The notes under the pieces: generated by a model
Database searches by the model: none
Told to the model about the DNA's origin: nothing
The model's input: the letters and a program-made list of their open reading frames with translations, nothing else
DNA from: Gnetum montanum
Taxonomy: Eukaryota > Streptophyta > Gnetopsida > Gnetales > Gnetaceae
Assembly (NCBI GenBank): GCA_015680685.1
Contig: MNCI01007684.1
Span: 837,039 to 901,038 of the forward strand
Length of the DNA: 64,000 bases
Reading direction: 5' to 3'
Made by a program: the position numbers and the translations under genes
Shown: positions 1-11,085 of the stretch, piece by piece
Position numbering within the stretch: the stretch's first letter is position 1
Layout: each line of letters begins with the position of its first letter

Positions 1-789
1 CTTACAAAAAAAAAAAAACGGGACCCTTGGCACTTCCCATACAAGCATCAAGCGGGAAGGTATCAGTCTTGAAAATAGATACTCATGTCAAAAGTAATCA
101 AGAAATATCCTGTTGCATGGCTTTGGCTCTTCGCTTATAGTTTCCCCAAAGAAGGGTGTTGTTCCTCCAAAGAATGCAAAACATCACCCCATGGCTTTGG
201 CATTGACAACAAGCTCTCTTGAACACTAACCAAGAGCACTGTTCCGCCAAAGGACGTGCATCGCATGCCTGAATTCCGAGTCTGCCAAAAAAAATGGCTA
301 TCGATGAGGACCAGCATGCCGCATACCTGAGCATCCCATTTCCCCAGCATGATCCCTTGGGCAGTCACCAACCCCCACAATCCCTTCTCTCTTACCAGCT
401 ACCAATCTCACCCTTTTCAATCCCATACACTACTAAACACAGTACGATGACGTCTAGTCAAGTGGCAAGGGACAAAGCTTTTATCAAGTTACTTATGGTG
501 TTTTGCGCTTCTTTGTCGACGCTTCTCGGGTCAATTCCTCCAAGCGTCAACAAAGAGGGGCTAATGAAACACCACAAAAATTTCGAGTTTGGCACTTGTC
601 CAGCAAGAAGCAGGTCCCCGTGACCCTCGGACGACCTTGGCTACATTTGAAGTCACACATGGCAATTTGGAAGATCGAAACACTTGGTTTTTACCAAGTG
701 TTGTGCCAGCGTCTATGCCCAGTGTATACGCCCAACACCCAGCATACACGCCTCACATGTACGCTCAGCAGGTGCAACAAGAGCAAGAA

Positions 790-965
790 TTGAAGCAAGT
801 CGACATCCATCAGCGTATACGCCCAGCGTATACGCCAACATCCATCAGCGTATATGCCCAGCGTATACGCCAACGTCCACCAGAGTTCACACGCCTAGCA
901 AGTCCAGCATATACGCCCAGCGTATACGCTGGCCTGATGTAGCGTATACGCCCAGCGTATACCAT
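790..965. repeat. Cluster of GCGTATACGC palindromes
   Basis: The perfect 10-bp palindrome GCGTATACGC occurs at 813, 826, 861, 920 and 942. One-base variants occur at 848 (GCGTATATGC) and 907 (GCATATACGC), and further degenerate copies lie near 722 and 955. Copies are separated by short CCA-containing linkers. The cluster lies about 75-225 bp upstream of a TATA box. Confidence 0.85.
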
Positions 966-1037
966 ATTTCTAAATTGTACGCACCCGGTCGACATGCCAC
1001 ATGTCTCCCAACCCGATTTTCCCGGTAAAACCCCACC

Positions 1038-1046
1038 TATAAAAAG
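1038..1046 (+). promoter_or_regulatory. Candidate TATA box (TATAAAAAG)
   Basis: A TATAAAAAG motif lies just downstream of the palindrome cluster and is followed by the TTTACGC-repeat leader. It is probably a retroelement promoter. No transcript evidence is available. Confidence 0.4.
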
Positions 1047-1261
1047 CCCAGTTTTTCGCGTATTTAAGGTCGGCAAAAATTTACAAGAGCAGACCCCAGA
1101 GCAATTACGCTGCAAACCAAAACCTCTTACGCTTACGCTGGAAGTTCTGTACGCCGAGCACAGTCTCTACGCTCCGCCTACCGTTCGAACCAGCCGCATC
1201 CCTGCACCCACTGTGGCTTTACGTCCACCTTGTGTCCAGCCACAACTGCATTAGACTGGTG

Positions 1262-1600
1262 CACTACATTTCCACTTCATAATACAGTTTACAGTTTATA
1301 GTTTCCAACTTACAGTTTACGCTAACTTCTTGCATGTGTTTCTGCTTACGCTCGTTTACATTTATGCTCTGATTATGCCGTTTACGCCCTGTTTACGTCC
1401 TGTTTACGCTTTACGCCCAGTTTACACCCTGTTACGCTGTACACTCGGTTTCACGCCCTGTTTATGCTGTGTTTATGTTTACGCTTAGTTTACACTTCGT
1501 ATATCAGTTTACGCTGTTACGCCATTTACATTTTGTTTACGCCCTGTTTTCACTGTTTGCCCCATTTTATGCCCGCTACACCGTTTAAACATAACTCGGC
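1262..1600 (+). repeat. Degenerate short-period repeat, TTTACGCCCTG-like
   Basis: About seven copies of TTTACGC, several extended to GTTTACGCCCTG, plus many variants (TTTACAC, TTTATGC, GTTACGC) follow one another with an 8-14 bp period. The variants differ mainly by C/T changes. There is no open frame. Confidence 0.75.
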
Positions 1601-1782
1601 ATATAACACTTCAGTGACGCTCGGGGAAATCCTTGTCTGATCCACGTGCGGACCACCCAAGGTACTCTACCTTCGTGCATCCCAACTCGCCCTTAGGCGA
1701 AGGTAGGGTCATCTGTGCTCGTCCTGCGATCCCACGGTCTTTGTTTCTCCTTCCAGCCGAGGACTGACGATTTCAGGCGATA

Positions 1783-2232
1783 CACTAGGTATGCTACTGG
1801 GCTACCAAGTAGTCACACTTAAATGCTCGTAATCAAGTCGTACTCATTCCATGTTTAATAGGAGTTTAGGGTGAGAAGAGATTAACTAGGAAAGCAGTAA
1901 ATAGCAATTAATTAAATAATTAAACTAAGTGAATGTTGCAATGATGAAGTACTCTCGATCTTTATTTTCAGTCGTGTGTGTATCCAAGTACGTCACACTC
2001 GAATAAGGATGTCGTACAATTACAATCACCACACTGTGGGCATACACGGAGAGGAAAAGGGAGAGAAAGAAAATAAAACACTTAAACTAAACTTATAAAA
2101 CTCCAAACTCAAAAAACTCAAAACTCATCTGTCTACCTCTTATTTATAGATGAGGAGACAGGCTGTGATATCGTGTATGCGATATCGTGGCTGGGCATGT
2201 GATATTGCGGTTTCCCAATGGCGACTCATCAA
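1783..2232 (-). repeat. Truncated LTR of the A/B Gypsy family (minus orientation)
   Basis: The sequence matches the right-hand part of the LTRs at 21,775-22,605 and 29,456-30,250: the segment around GTTACCAAGTAGTCACAC, the AATCAAGTCGTACTCATTC block, the TTATTTATAGATGAGGAGACAGG block and the terminal CTCATCA. The left part expected for a full LTR (about 350 bp starting TGATGAGTGG) is missing. The right end stops exactly at the LTR terminus and abuts gag sequence of element C in the opposite orientation. This suggests an LTR inserted in that gag, followed by loss of the left flank. Confidence 0.85.
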
Positions 2233-3663
2233 GGGATATAACTATGATCTACAAAACTATCTCCAAGCTTTTGAAGATGCATGTGCCTTGCAAAACATAG
2301 AGAATATGTGGCAAAACTTAAGTTGTTTCTAAGGACACTTATCAAAGAAGTAGAGAACTAATATTGGTCCTTAGAGCCAGAATCTATCAAACAATGGAGT
2401 ACCATGCTTGAATTATTTAATGATAAATATTAAACATATTCTAGAGTGTCCAACTTAAGAAGGCAAATCCAAGGATGGAAACAAGAAACACACGAACCCT
2501 TGGATGCTGTCATTGGCCGATACTATTCCTTAATGCATAAATGTCCTAGCCATGGTTATTCTCAACTAGATCAACTTCACCACATTGTAGATAGGTTTCA
2601 ATCATAAATGAGAAGAACCCTTAGTATCTATGCCCAAGGGTAACTATCAGAATTAGGTGTCCATCAGATAGAAAGACTAATCAAGCAGGTAGCTAAAGAG
2701 GAAGGTGAATTAAGAAAAAGAGAAAGTGTAGAAGAATATAATTGTGATCCTTCCATTTGCAAGAGGGAGGTTCAATTCTATGATAGTGAGGAAGAATCCA
2801 CACCTAATGAGGTGGTGAATAGGAAAACCTTGCCACTCCAAAAATTTCAATCTAAAATTACAACCAAGGTTGATCAGTTATGGGACTTCATGGATAGAAA
2901 ATTTTAAGCTATCCTAAATATTACCAAAGAGTCCAAAGAACAAGGTAGTGATTGTGAGCATAGGAGGCACAAAGAAGTTGAATGTGCCTATCAAAAAGGT
3001 AAGGGCAAGATTGCTACAATAGAAAAAGTTTCGAAAAGCAAATCAAATGATGATGGTGGGTGTAACATCTACTAGTATGAACATCCTAAGGGATGTTGCC
3101 CCATAGTATTATATTTACAGGAGTTTGGGATGTATGCTTTGAATCCATGACTAACACAAAGGCAAACATCTAGAAGATTACCTTATCCTCAAGGTAATTT
3201 TAGGCAGTTCCACTAGCATCAACAATATCATCTAAGCAAAACTCCACCATAATCATATGAGCAGTATTAATAGTGGCAACAACCACAATCATGGGCACTG
3301 GTATCACCAAGGCAAAAATACCCTTACAGATAACCTAAGCCATATGGGTTACTACATTCAGCAACCCTTATCTGCACATGACTCCTCTAATCATGTTTCT
3401 ACTTTCCAATCTTACTACCATCCTTCTGATTATTATCAAACTCATTCTTCACATGAAAGAAGGAATACCATCTTTTATCCTTATCCCCCTCATGTCCCTG
3501 CACACATTCCTCCTTCAACCGCACAACTACCACATGCTTCACCTATGCAAGATGAACTACCAACTCAATCGCAACAACGAAATGCTACTAGGGCCATTAA
3601 TCTACAACTGGTTCATCAATTGAGTGGGTCAAATACTTTATCAATGAAAAGACTTTTCTTTTG
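2233..3663 (+). pseudogene. Gag remnant of element C
   Basis: It starts inside the gag domain at a GYNYDLQNYLQAFEDAC-like segment, which matches GGYHADPQNYLQEFHDAC of element B. It continues through a second capsid-like part with several stops. A damaged zinc-knuckle-like segment (about 3,060-3,110) reads C-N-I-Y-stop-YEHPKGCC, so one Cys is lost. A Tyr/Pro/His-rich tail follows up to 3,663 (SYYHPSDYYQTHSS and similar). The N-terminal third is missing. Confidence 0.8.
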
Positions 3664-3879
3664 ATCCTATAGTCCACCTAAGCCCTCAAATACACCTATA
3701 GTTGACAACCCTGTCCCTCCATCTTCCTTTGTATCAAATTCCTTTGAGTTCCCTTCAAACTAAACATTGCTTGGGATCCATACTGTGATGCTTACTTACA
3801 CTATATGTGATTAGATTCATGCTAGAAACCTTTCCAAGAAATTAGCTTATCCTAGAAGTCCTCTCATTTATTTATAGAT

Positions 3880-4283
3880 TTCTGGGAATGAACCATGCAA
3901 AGCTCTTCTCAACTTAGGTTCTGGTGTCAATTTAATTTCTCATGAAATGTACACTACATGAAACCCGACTTCTTTCAAGAAGAGTAATATCATATTAGAA
4001 TTGGTAAACTAGTCCATCATTGTTCCATTGGGATAGGTAGAAGATATTGTGACCATTATCTATGGGTGGTCTTATCCTATTTTATTTCCTAGTGATTACA
4101 GTGGAGCACTACAAAGGGGATTTCTCAATCATCATGGGAAGGGCATGGCTTAGCACCGTTGATGCAAAAATGAGTATCAAAGATCTTTCCCTAAAAATAT
4201 CCAAAGAAAATGCATTAAAAAAGATCAACAAGAAGCAAGCTCCATGCATCACATATAGTGATACAAGATGTAATTGTGTGTAG
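3880..4283 (+). pseudogene. Aspartic protease remnant of element C
   Basis: It aligns with the protease of element B around CKALL..GSGVNLIS. The expected D-S-G active-site triad reads N-L-G here, so the catalytic Asp is gone. Downstream it shares the block ending in IMGRAWL and the closing segment CITYSDTRCNCV with B. Confidence 0.75.
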
Positions 4284-4809
4284 AAACTCTGGGCCATGAA
4301 ATCAGCATCTATCTTTGCATGCAAGTAGTGTGCACCAAAAACAAAAAGTCAAAGGTGTCTATACACAACAACCATAAAATAGGAGGGTATCCAATGGCTA
4401 ACCATTAATTCTGAGAGTAGCATACTTTGCATGGAACTAGATGTGCATATGTCGCAAGCATGAATGAACTTGAGCAAGTTTATCACCAACTCTCTGATGA
4501 TGCAAATGATGATCCTTATTGGGAAGAGTTGGAGATTCCTAAAAATTTCAAGCAAGAGCCCCTTGAACTAAAAATGCTATCGATTGGAATGGAATATGTG
4601 TTTTTAAAAAATGGAAAGTTGGTCATAATCATTACAAATCTTGCTCCAGAGTAGAAAAATATGTTGTTGAATGTGGTTGAAAAATGGTCAGTATATTTTT
4701 CTTGGTCATATCCTGAACTCACAGGGATTGATCCTAGGATATGCGAGCATCACATCTACACTAATCTAGCCATGAAGCCAAAGAAATAGCCACAAGGGCG
4801 ATTGAACCC

Positions 4810-6050
4810 CAAATTGAAGTAGGTCATCAAAGAGGAAATTGAACAACTTCTCAAGGCAAAGTTCATTTATCCCATTGTGGATAGTGAGTGGGTTAGTCCA
4901 CCTATGATTGTGCCAAAGAAAGAAAGTAAGTGGCAAGTCTACATCAATTTTTGATTGCTGAATATGGCAACATTCAAGGATTATTTTTTGTTGTCATTTG
5001 TTGATCAATTGTTAGACACAATATTTGGGCATTTATACTATAGTTTACTAGATAGTTATAGTGGCTATAACCAAATTCAAATTGCACTAGAGAACCAAGT
5101 GAAGATAACATTCATAAGTCCTTGTGAAACTTTTGCATATCGCAAGATGCCATTTGGTCCATGGAATGCTCTTGCTACATTCCAACACCTGGTTCTAAGC
5201 ATTTTTCAATAAAAAATTGGAAGTGGTATGGAAATCTTCATGGATGACTTCTCCACTTATGAAGCTGCATTTGAGTAAGCCTTGGACCACCTTGAGCAAG
5301 TGCTAAAATAATGTGTTGAAACCAACTTGCAGCTCAATTGGTAAAAAAGTTACCTAATGGTGCAGGAAGGCTTTATATTGGGGCATAGAATATCATAAAC
5401 ATGAATTGAGGTAGACCCTAAGAAAATAAGGGTCATTCAAGGAATAACCTGTCAACCAAAATCTATTAAAGATGTTCGATCATTCCTTAAGCATACTAAC
5501 TACTATCTGCAGTTCATAGAGAATTTCTCTAAGATTGCAAGGTTGTTGGTGGAGCTGATAAAGAAAGATGCTCCATTTGTCTAGCCCACATAATGTGAAA
5601 AAGCATTCCAACAACTAAAAAAGAAACTTGTAGAAACTCCAATCCTATAAGCACATGACTGGTCTAGACCATTTCATGTCATGATGGATGCATCACATTA
5701 TGCCTTGGGAGTCATGCTTACGCAGATGGATGATAAGAAATGTCCATACTACATCCATTACATTGGCTAAAGTATTGTGGGTGCACAACTGAACTACACA
5801 ACTATAGGAAAAGAATTGATGGTAGTGGTGTTTTCTCTAGAGAAGTTTAGGCATTATGTACTTGGATACAAGGTGTTTGTGCACATAGACCACCGTGCCA
5901 TCTACTTCCTGATGAACAAGCCAACGGTGATCCCTCATGTTATATAGTGGCTAGTGATCTTGTAGAAGTTCGATCTTACGATGGTAGATCGAAAGGACAC
6001 TGAGAATGTGGTCGCAGATCACTTATGTCAATCACAATGGGACGTCAAAG
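4810..6050 (+). pseudogene. Reverse transcriptase-RNase H remnant of element C
   Basis: RT blocks are visible: EEIEQLL, the INF.LLN block, YYSLLDSYSGYNQIQIA, FAYRKMPFG.WNALATFQ, and the catalytic FMDDF motif at 5,237-5,251, which is intact. RNase H follows with HVMMDASHYALGV at about 5,678, ELMVVVFSLEKFRHY and the tail DRKDTENVVADHL at about 6,000. The frame is broken by stops such as IFQ-stop-KIG. Element B has a stop at that same IFQ position. Confidence 0.85.
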
Positions 6051-6289
6051 TGGAAGAAAACCCACTATTTGATATGTTTACTAATAAACTCCTCTTTGCT
6101 AGGGCTATAATTGAATAATTACCTAATGAGCCTATATCGTATGATGACATTCTCACCTATCTTCTCATCCAAGAGATGCCATAAGGGTTAAATCACTAGA
6201 AGAAACAACAGTTTCTTCACTAGGTAAAACACTTCATGGAGATCAACAAACACCTCTAAAAGGTATGTGTTGATGGCTTGGTCATTGGT

Positions 6290-7330
6290 ATGTCCCTGAA
6301 GGTCCTTGTGGAGGACACTATGTTGGGAAACACACGATCATTAAAATCCTAATGACAGGGTACTATTGGCCAACAATCTTCAAGAATGCTTACCATTACG
6401 TTTGCTCTTGTGAACAATGCCAACGATATGATGGAATGATTGCTTGATTGCTTAGCAATGGATTCAATCATTGGAACCCTTCGACATTTGGGGCATTAAT
6501 TTCATGGACCTCATCATGTCCATGTCAAATGGAAAGGTGTACATCATAGTTGCTATTGACTATTGTACGAAATGGGTAGAAGCAACAGCCGTCATTAGCT
6601 GTACATCTTCTACTACTGCTTGATTTGTACAAGAAAATGTTGTAAATAGGTTTGGTGTGCCATGTGTATTAATTTCTGATAATAGAACTCACTTTATAGG
6701 CACTACTTTTCAGAAGCTCATGCAACACTTGGGGGTTAAACATAAATTCATAACACCCTACCACCCCCAAGCCAATGATCAAGCTGAGGTTACCAATAGG
6801 GAAATCATAAGGATTGTAACAAAAACTATTACCAAATATAGGAAAGACTAGAGCACAAAAATCAACAATGCCCTTTGGGCCTACCACTCAACATGGAAAC
6901 TTTCTATAGGCTATTCTCCCTATAAGCTTGTGTATGAAAAATTACCAACACTTCCTATTCAATTCGAGCTCTATACACTTTCAACAACCTATGACTTTGA
7001 CTGTGACTTGAGTCTAGCACAAAAAGAAAGACTAATGAATATCAACTTGCTAAACAAAAATCGATTGGTGGCCCTATCATCTAACGAGTTGCACAAGGGT
7101 TATAACAAAAAGTGCCATAACCTTAAAATCAAAAAAGTCAAATCTCAACTAGAAGATAAAGTTCTCTACTGGAACCCACACACGTACCTCAACGAACTAA
7201 GTTCCAAACGTTGTGGGAAGGATCTTACATAATTTATGAAACTTTTCCTTTTAGAACCATGATAATCTACAAACCTAAGAGCCCAGACAAGAAAAAGCTT
7301 GTCACTATCTAACAAATCAAACCTTTCCAT
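6290..7330 (+). pseudogene. Integrase remnant of element C
   Basis: The zinc-binding region HYVG..IIKIL..GYYWPTIF..C..C lies at about 6,310-6,430. The catalytic core begins FDIWGINFMD; the first catalytic Asp (normally GIDFM) is Asn. ISDNRTHF retains the second Asp, and QAEVTNREI retains the Glu. The C-terminal part includes LHKGYNKKCHNLKIKKVKSQ and a GDKVLYWNP-like block (here EDKVLYWNP). No chromodomain is seen, which fits the Athila/Tat side of Ty3/Gypsy. Confidence 0.85.
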
Positions 7331-8010
7331 GAGCATAAGCCAACAAATATAACAAACACCTTATTGGATGGACAACCACACTGGATTTTTTGGATCTCCT
7401 CCTTTCAACTTAGTTGTAGGAGAGATGGCCACCCATATTAACCATATAAGTGACTCCTAAGTTTTTCATTTTTTTGTTTTACACATTCTTTATTTTACAT
7501 TATGTTTTTATGTTAAACATCTTTTCTAATTATTTTTACACCATCATTAATACATTTCTTAAATATTTTACACTTTCTTTTATATTTTATTTTATTTTAT
7601 TTTGGTGTGATTTTCTAACTTTTTGTTAATAAGTGCTAGATACAGTGATAATGTGTTACTTGATGGTGGTATGTACTATTTTGTTATTTGATTGTTGGTG
7701 TCTAGATTCTGGCTTTGAATTTCGTTATGGATGATTAGGACATGGTTTCTTTTTTATGCAATAGGGAGTGAGTCCACAACATCCACCTATCCACAAACTC
7801 TATAGTAACTCTATAGTTTGTGCAGTCCCTTTTTCATTAACAAAACTTTAACAAATTTATGACTTTGATAGTTTCCAAAATTGGAAAGGATTCAAAGGTT
7901 TGAATAGGGTGTGTTTTCATGGATTTCTTAACATTCCGTGTTGACCAATAAAAAGAAGTTGAATAAGTCTTTGCATGGTGTTGACGAATAAAAGGAAGTA
8001 AAAAAAAATA

Positions 8011-8060
8011 GATATTGTTAATCAAGAGCTAAAAAAAAAATATGGATATTGTTAATCAAG
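8011..8060 (+). repeat. 34-bp-period direct repeat next to the THO5 5' region
   Basis: GATATTGTTAATCAAG occurs at 8,011 and again at 8,045, each followed by an A-rich or AACTA stretch. It marks the decayed end of element C or a small local duplication. Confidence 0.7.
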
Positions 8061-8288
8061 AACTACAATTCATCCATTATGCTGCCATGAAAAAAATCAA
8101 AATGTTTTTGTAATGGAAAAAATTACAAGGTCGCATTGTCCCACATAAAACCGCCTGCGAAATTAAAACGGGAGGTAAGACCAACTGCTTCCGAGAAAAT
8201 CGTCCATTCGTGCTTCTGCCTTTGGAGAATCCGGACGGTTCTTTACTGAAACCAAGTGCAGAGAGATCTTCGAACGACACTACCAGAA
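8061..8288 (+). promoter_or_regulatory. Upstream/5' UTR region of the THO5 copy
   Basis: Single-copy-looking, GC-richer sequence precedes the ATG at 8,289. No clear TATA box is seen. The retroelement fossil ends only about 230-250 bp upstream, so any native promoter is either this short or was displaced. Confidence 0.35.
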
Positions 8289-8839
8289 ATGGCGAAAGAT
8301 TCTTACGAGATTCTGGAGGAAACCAGGGTTGCAATAGAAGAAGCCCTGGCAAAAATGCTACACATTAAGAAACAGGGCAAAAAGGATCCAGAATCCCGTA
8401 CTGAGCTTCGAGAACTCATCACTCAAATATCTGTTTTGTTCATCACTCTTCGCCAGGTTTCTTAATATCTCATTCACCAGTCTTCACTCAATTTAAGGTT
8501 TTTGGATGGCGTTTTTGAGGATTTCATTGTCTATACGTAATATCGCAGGCAAATCGTGTCATTCTGCAAGAAGAAGATCGCATTAAAGCGGAAACGGAAA
8601 GTGCTAAAGCGCCTGTTGATCATACTTCCCTGCAACTCCATAATCTGATGTATGAAAAGAATCACTATCTGAAAGCCATAAAAGCTTGCAAAGATTTCAA
8701 GTCGAAGTATCCAGATATTGAGCTTGTTCCAGAGGATGAGTTTTTTAGAAATGCGCCGGACGAGCTTAAGGCGGATCCGTCGCTTGAGGAAGACCCGCAC
8801 AAAAGAATGTTGCACAGGCTAAACTATGAGCTTTATCAG

Positions 8840-9927
8840 GTATTTGCTTTTTCTTACTTTCAAAAGCTTTTCATGTTAATTTTTATTGAAATCGAAGTGC
8901 TTATTTTAATACGTAGTCCCCTGCAAAAAAAAATTGTGCTGACAGCAAACCATAAGAGAAATCAGAACCGCCATAATGATGAAACAAAAAAGGACCGTCA
9001 AACAGACTAAACACCCATAAAAAAATCAGAGTGTTTATTATGTAAGCGCGGCAATTAAAAAATATAAAATGTGGAAGCCGATAGTTTTATGCTGCATCAA
9101 GTAGTCTCATGGGATTCATGGCCAGCAAATTGAAACTGATATAGTGGTAATGACATAGCATTTTAACTTAAAATGCATACTGAACTTCCAAAACGACATC
9201 CACTTTACCTGCTAAATTGTTAAACATCATTATCAACTAATGAAACGTGTTTTGGGAAGCAAGAATCATCCTGTGTCTGTTAAATTGATTTTTAGCAGTA
9301 GAAGCTTTCCACATAGGATGAGATGTTCTGAATGGTAGCTTCTCAACATTGTTCTTATTCTTTTAGGTTCGTGGATTTAAAAGAAAATTATACATTTCTG
9401 GGGATATTTGGGTAGTGCATATCATATCCTACAATGTTGACTGTTGTGCTATACAAAGAAATGCCCTTAAAATTTTTAACATCCTATTAGTTAGTAGTTA
9501 TTACCTATAGTTGGAATCGGAGAGACCTTGTAACAGAAGATTTTTTAGCATCCAAACCTTCTAAATTTGATTTAACTTATGCAAAGTTTTCAATTTTAAA
9601 TTCTCAAGCAATGAATATTCTGTTTGTTTTACAAGTAAAAACCTAGATTTTAGATTCTTGTTCTAGCAAAATGTAATCTTTTTTTGAATTCATGTTTAAA
9701 TAAATATAAATATTAGGCTAAGGCAAGAATGCAAGATGTTACAAGTGGTGAAAAAAAGGCGAATGTGTAATGAATTTGTCTGATACTGCCCATTATTATG
9801 ATGGCTTTCTTGCTCCAAGTTGGTTATTCTCCTTGATAGAGGCAGTATGTTTTTTGTGCATTTCATTTATTTCGTTTTTCCTTGGTAGAAGGAACGTTCT
9901 TTATATGTTTACATTAATTTTCTGTAG
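8840..9927 (+). other. THO5 intron 2
   Basis: About 1.1 kb, AT-rich, with GT at 8,840 and AG at 9,926-9,927. I see no gene or transposon structure in it. Confidence 0.75.
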
Positions 9928-11085
9928 AGAAAGGAGCTTTGCAAGCAGTGAGATGAGTTAGAACAGCGGAAAAAAAGTTTGATGGAAACCATTGCCAATC
10001 GTAAAAAGTTTATCTCAAGCCTTCCGTCACATTTGAAAGCCCTCAAGAAGGCTTCATTACCTGTTCAACAACATTTTGGTGTTCTTCATACAAAAAGAAT
10101 GAAACAACATCAACTTGCAGAGCTGCTTCCAGCCTCTCTATATATTCTATATTCTCAACTTTTAGCACAAAAAGAAGCTTTTGAGGAGCATATTGACCTT
10201 GAGGTTACAGGGAGTATAAAAGATGCTCAAGCTTTTGCTCATCAGCAAGCTAACAAAGAAGCAAGTGTGTAAATTTATTTATAAATAATTTCTTATGCTA
10301 ATTATTTTAGATTTTGTTAAGTGATGAGTTCTATTCTCTTGAGATTGCCTGGTTTTAGGTGGTGTTATCGGAATAGATGAAGTTAAAATCGATGATGACA
10401 TTGTCGATGAAGACGAGGATACTCAAAGGAGAAGGAAAAGGTCTAAAAAGGTGCAAAGCAAAGAACACATTGATGTATGTGGGATTTATCAAGTTCATCC
10501 TCTCTCTGTCACACTTAACATATTTGACAATGAGTCCTTCAATGTCTCAAGGCCTGTCAAGTTGGTTACCTTGAAGTTTGAGTACATTGTAAAACTGCAT
10601 GTTTTTACTGTGGGAGTTGATGGCTCCCCTACAGATCCTGAAGAAATTTTTTTAATAAATTTGTTTCCAGATGACTCTGGTCTTGAACTTCCCAATGAGG
10701 TGATATATTACATATCAATTGTTTTTGAGACTTACAGTTTAGAAAATAGCATCCTGTGTAGAGGTTTTTGTTTCATTTATATGTTGCAACAAGCTTGTGT
10801 GTCCTTATCATGGCATTTACATTCATTGCAGATAGCTAAATATTCTGTGGATGCTAATTTTACATATGATGAAGGGAGAACACAAAGACCATTTAAATGG
10901 GTACAGCACTTAGCAGGCATTGATTTTTTACCAGAAACTCCTCTGCTTCTTGCTGATATGTCAGGACCTGATTGCCCAAAAAGTGGATCTGTTACCTCAG
11001 GCTTAGCTATGTATAGACAGCAACATTGCATAGGCACAATTTTAGAGCAAATTCGTACCCGCAAGAGGGCTCAGCTGGCTCTTAA

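Larger units (their letters stand above)
1..1782. other. Unassigned repeat DNA, possibly an LTR or leader of an unidentified retroelement
   Basis: No coding gene is recognised. Open frames here (for example 589-942 on the plus strand) are by-products of short repeats and give a Tyr-Thr-Pro-rich translation. From left to right the stretch has about 700 bp of unique-looking sequence, a cluster of GCGTATACGC palindromes, a TATA box near 1,038, and a TTTACGC-rich repeat tract. A GC-richer segment (about 1,610-1,780) leads up to the LTR fragment. A palindromic upstream region, then a TATA box, then a transcribed leader would fit an LTR or 5' leader on the plus strand. Neither boundary was found, so this is inference. 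Confidence 0.4.
2233..8040 (+). mobile_element. Element C: decayed Ty3/Gypsy (Athila/Tat-like) internal region without LTRs
   Basis: The plus strand carries, in order, remnants of gag, aspartic protease, reverse transcriptase, RNase H and integrase, the Ty3/Gypsy order. No LTR flanks it: the gag start is cut by the minus-orientation LTR end at 2,232, and the 3' noncoding part fades at about 8,040, some 250 bp before the THO5 start codon. Similarity to element B runs along its whole length, including the post-integrase region. Many in-frame stops, mainly TAG/TAA/TGA in place of CAG/CAA/CGA/TGG, and frameshifts make it a fossil. It is the most degraded of the Gypsy bodies here. Confidence 0.9.

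Noticed and set aside
589-942. Open frame with Tyr-Thr-Pro-Ser-Val repeats
   Set aside because: All three frames here stay open because of the GCGTATACGC repeats. There is no domain and no consistent start context, so it is a repeat by-product.
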